Source of the DNA: Ignavibacteriota bacterium
Lineage (GTDB): Bacteria > Bacteroidota > Ignavibacteria > UBA10030 > UBA6906
DNA length: 33,022 nucleotides
Assembly: GCA_016218065.1 (NCBI GenBank)
Contig: JACRFA010000294.1
Location: 1 to 33,022, forward strand
Reading direction: 5' to 3'
Position numbers and translations under genes: made by a program. Positions within the stretch are counted from its first letter, which is position 1, and every line of letters begins with the position of its first letter. The notes under the pieces are model-generated. The model did no database searches and was not told the DNA's origin. It saw only the letters and a program-made list of their open reading frames with translations. Of this stretch, positions 30,683 through 33,022 are shown in pieces.

Positions 30683-33022
30683 AAAACGTTCAAAACAAAA
30701 TACGGGCACTTTTCGAAAGACGGCAACGAGTACATCCTTACAACGCCACGAACACCAAGACCATGGATCAATGTTATCAGCAACGGCGATTATGGCTTGA
30801 CCATTTCGCAAACCGGAAGCGGCTATAGCTGGCGCACGCATGCGCAGCTCAACCGCATCACGCGCTGGGATCAGGACCTGATCAAGGACGAACAGGGGAA
30901 GTACATCTACATCCACGACGAAAAAGGAAACATCTGGTCGGCGGGATGGAAACCGGTTTGCATTGAGCCTGAGTCGTATCGGTGTTGTCACGGAATCGGG
31001 TACTCGATCATTGAAGCGAACTACTTCGGCGTCGAGACAAATCTCCTTGTGTTCATCCCGAACGACGAGCCGGTCGAGATCTGGCAACTCACACTCCGCA
31101 ATCGGACAAAGAAGCCGAAGACGCTGAGCCTGTTTTCTTTTTTTGAGTGGGGATTGGGTCAGGCGCCGGATTGGCATCGCGAATTTCACAAGTCGTTCAT
31201 CAAAACGGAATACGACTCCAAAGCTCAGGCGCTCTTCGCGTCGAAACGTCTGTGGGAAGTTCCGACCGAGCGCGGTCACTGGAATACCAACTGGCCTTAC
31301 GTTGGATTCCATTCTGCGAATCTGAAACCCGCATCGTTTGACGCCGACAAGGAATCGTTCCTCGGTATGTACAACACTCAGGCGAAGCCCGCAGCAGTAG
31401 CAGAGAAGAAGCTCAAGAAACGAACAGGCAATTGGCTTGATGCGATTGGAAGTCTGCATCATGTTCTTCAACTCAGGCCCGGCGAAGAGAAGACTCTCAT
31501 CTACACGCTCGGATGCGCCGATTCAAAAACGCAGGCGATCGACATGATTGCACGCTATCGCTCTGCCAACGAAGTGGACGCGGCGCTCGAAGAGGTGCGA
31601 CAGAGATGGGAGAAGCTGCTGGGCACCGTTGATGTCGCGACCCCCGACGATGCGATGAATCTGATGGAGAACACCTGGCTGAAGTATCAGGCAATCTCTG
31701 GCCGCATGTGGGGAAGAACGGCGTACTATCAAACGGGGGGAGCGTTTGGCTTTCGCGATCAACTGCAGGATAGCCAGCTCTGGCTCACGATCGATCCGCA
31801 GCGAACCAAGCAGCAGCTGCGACTTCATGCGCGGCATCAGTTCAACGATGGCTCCGTATATCATTGGTGGCATCCGATTTCGGAGGTCGGGCTGCGCAAT
31901 CAAATCTCCGACAACTTACTCTGGCTTCCGTACGTGATGAGTTCGTATCTACAAGAGACATGCGACTTCTCGGTTCTTCGCGACGAAGAAGCGTTTGTGG
32001 ACGGGACGACGACGGCGTCGATGTACGATCACTGCTGCAGGGCGATCGACAAAGCGCTCGAGCGCTTCAGCGAGCGCGGACTTCCACTCATTGGCGGCGG
32101 CGACTGGAACGATGGTCTCAGCGCCGTCGGACTTGACATGAAGGGTGAATCTATTTGGCTCGGCCATTTCATCCATCGCATTCTCTGTGACTTCGTTGTT
32201 ATTGCCGAACGAACTGCCGACTCCGAACGCGCGGCCCAATATGCTCAGGCGGCGAATACGCTTAAGGAACGATTGAACACGCTCGCCTGGGACGGCGAGT
32301 ATTATTACGGCGCGACAAAAGATTCGGGCGAGAAGATTGGCAGCAGCCAGAATACTGAAGGCGCCGTTTGGCTGAATCCGCAAACGTGGGCGATCATCGC
32401 AGGCGTAGCGGAGGGTCAGCGGGCAGAGCAGGTCATGGATGTTGTCGAGCAGAAACTGGAAACGAAGATCGGGCCGCTGCTTCTCGCGCCCGCGTACGAA
32501 ACGCCCGACAAGTGCGTCGGCTACCTTACACGGTACGCGCCCGGTATGCGTGAAAACGGAGGCGTGTACACGCACGGCGCAACATGGGCAGTGATCGCGG
32601 CGGCAATGCTGGGCCGGGGCGAAAGCGCGTATCGCCTCTACTCCAAACTGAATCCGATCAATCGCGGCAAACTTCCCGATGAATATGTTGCCGAGCCGTA
32701 TGTGACGTCGGGAAACATCGAAGGACCTGGCTCTGCGTTCTTCGGGCGCGGCGGCTGGACGTGGTACTCAGGCTCGGCGGCATGGTTGTACAAAGTGGGG
32801 CTCGAATGGATTCTCGGCGTGCGCGCAACATACGGTGGCTTGCTCGTCGATCCATGCATTCCTGCCGACTGGAAGGGTTACTCAGTGAAGAGAAGTTTTC
32901 GCGGCGCAGAGTATAGAATTGAAGTGAAAAATCCCGACCATGTTCAATATGGTGTCAAGGAATTGTGGGTCGATGGCGAGCGACGCTGTGAGACCAGCGG
33001 CCCGCGAAACAAAATCATCCCC
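30680..33022 (+). CDS. GH94-family glycoside phosphorylase, 3'-truncated by window edge
   Basis: These are 781 codons without a stop; the family is usually ~800 residues, so only a short tail is missing. GH94 enzymes cleave beta-linked disaccharides or oligosaccharides with phosphate to give a sugar 1-phosphate, usually in the cytoplasm; no signal peptide is seen. The N-terminus matches the family (Y-G-H-F-S-K-D-G-N-E-Y ... T-P-R-P-W-I-N). Conserved blocks include G-F-R-D-Q-L-Q-D (357-364), G-G-G-D-W-N-D-G (472-479, containing the family's catalytic Asp), E-N-G-G-V-Y-T-H (625-632) and the C-terminal V-D-P-C-I-P. The active-site block G-G-G-D-W-N-D-G followed by G-E-S-I-W-L is closer to the phosphorylase domain of cyclic beta-1,2-glucan synthases than to A-D-W-N-D of cellobiose phosphorylase, so the linkage specificity is left open. 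It starts with TTG. Confidence 0.93.
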   Translation, partial: MKTFKTKYGHFSKDGNEYILTTPRTPRPWINVISNGDYGLTISQTGSGYSWRTHAQLNRITRWDQDLIKDEQGKYIYIHDEKGNIWSAGWKPVCIEPESYRCCHGIGYSIIEANYFGVETNLLVFIPNDEPVEIWQLTLRNRTKKPKTLSLFSFFEWGLGQAPDWHREFHKSFIKTEYDSKAQALFASKRLWEVPTERGHWNTNWPYVGFHSANLKPASFDADKESFLGMYNTQAKPAAVAEKKLKKRTGNWLDAIGSLHHVLQLRPGEEKTLIYTLGCADSKTQAIDMIARYRSANEVDAALEEVRQRWEKLLGTVDVATPDDAMNLMENTWLKYQAISGRMWGRTAYYQTGGAFGFRDQLQDSQLWLTIDPQRTKQQLRLHARHQFNDGSVYHWWHPISEVGLRNQISDNLLWLPYVMSSYLQETCDFSVLRDEEAFVDGTTTASMYDHCCRAIDKALERFSERGLPLIGGGDWNDGLSAVGLDMKGESIWLGHFIHRILCDFVVIAERTADSERAAQYAQAANTLKERLNTLAWDGEYYYGATKDSGEKIGSSQNTEGAVWLNPQTWAIIAGVAEGQRAEQVMDVVEQKLETKIGPLLLAPAYETPDKCVGYLTRYAPGMRENGGVYTHGATWAVIAAAMLGRGESAYRLYSKLNPINRGKLPDEYVAEPYVTSGNIEGPGSAFFGRGGWTWYSGSAAWLYKVGLEWILGVRATYGGLLVDPCIPADWKGYSVKRSFRGAEYRIEVKNPDHVQYGVKELWVDGERRCETSGPRNKIIP

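Noticed and set aside
30680-30693. TTGAAAACGTTCAA as a third LacI-type operator
   Set aside because: It does not align with TGTAAACGCTTACA (arms and spacing differ) and it overlaps the start codon and first residues of the phosphorylase, so it is explained by coding sequence.
30521-31471. Minus-strand open frame covering the MITE-like element and the GH94 N-terminus
   Set aside because: The plus-strand frame matches GH94 throughout; the antisense frame is a by-product of codon bias.

Overview
The window looks like chromosomal DNA from a Gram-negative bacterium of the Bacteroidota/Chlorobiota/Ignavibacteriota (FCB) branch. Signs of this are three secreted proteins ending in a type IX secretion (T9SS) C-terminal sorting domain with the N-Y-P-N-P-F-N-P motif, a PorV/PorQ-type outer-membrane protein, two TonB-dependent receptors with an N-terminal carboxypeptidase-regulatory-like domain, and carbohydrate-binding module 9-like secreted proteins. 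The style fits Ignavibacteria-like lineages best, but no rRNA or other taxonomic marker is present. I see no tRNA, rRNA, CRISPR array, transposase or phage gene.

Region 1 (1-7971, + strand) is a tightly packed six-gene cell-envelope operon: TonB-dependent receptor (5' end outside the window), DUF4876-type lipoprotein, ABC ATPase, ABC-2-like permease, DUF4857-type membrane protein, and a DUF6850-type outer-membrane barrel. Two junctions are ATGA overlaps. It has an outer-membrane half and an inner-membrane half, and its substrate is unknown. It is the best candidate here for an undescribed system. A T9SS-exported YCF48/BNR beta-propeller protein follows (8019-10232), and then a hairpin.

Region 2 (10365-15771) holds a fused two-domain M16 zinc peptidase and, 35 bp later, a membrane polyferredoxin of the NapH/CcoG type with an unusual C-terminal array of heavy-metal-domain-like folds. 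A convergent gene encodes an exported group-1 truncated globin. The two convergent genes share a perfect 15-bp hairpin.

Region 3 (15772-33022) looks like a carbohydrate-responsive region. A LacI-family regulator has a near-consensus promoter and two 14-bp operator-like sites that are exact reverse complements of each other, about five helical turns apart. Downstream lie a 1270-residue secreted protein with a P-domain and four 705-bp tandem CBM9-like repeats, a second CBM9-like T9SS protein, a TonB receptor / large secreted protein / PorV-like trio, a 161-bp MITE-like inverted-repeat element, and a GH94-family glycoside phosphorylase that starts with TTG and runs off the window. My inference is that the region senses, captures and phosphorolytically degrades a beta-linked glycan.

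All calls come from reading the sequence and recalling families; no database search was run.
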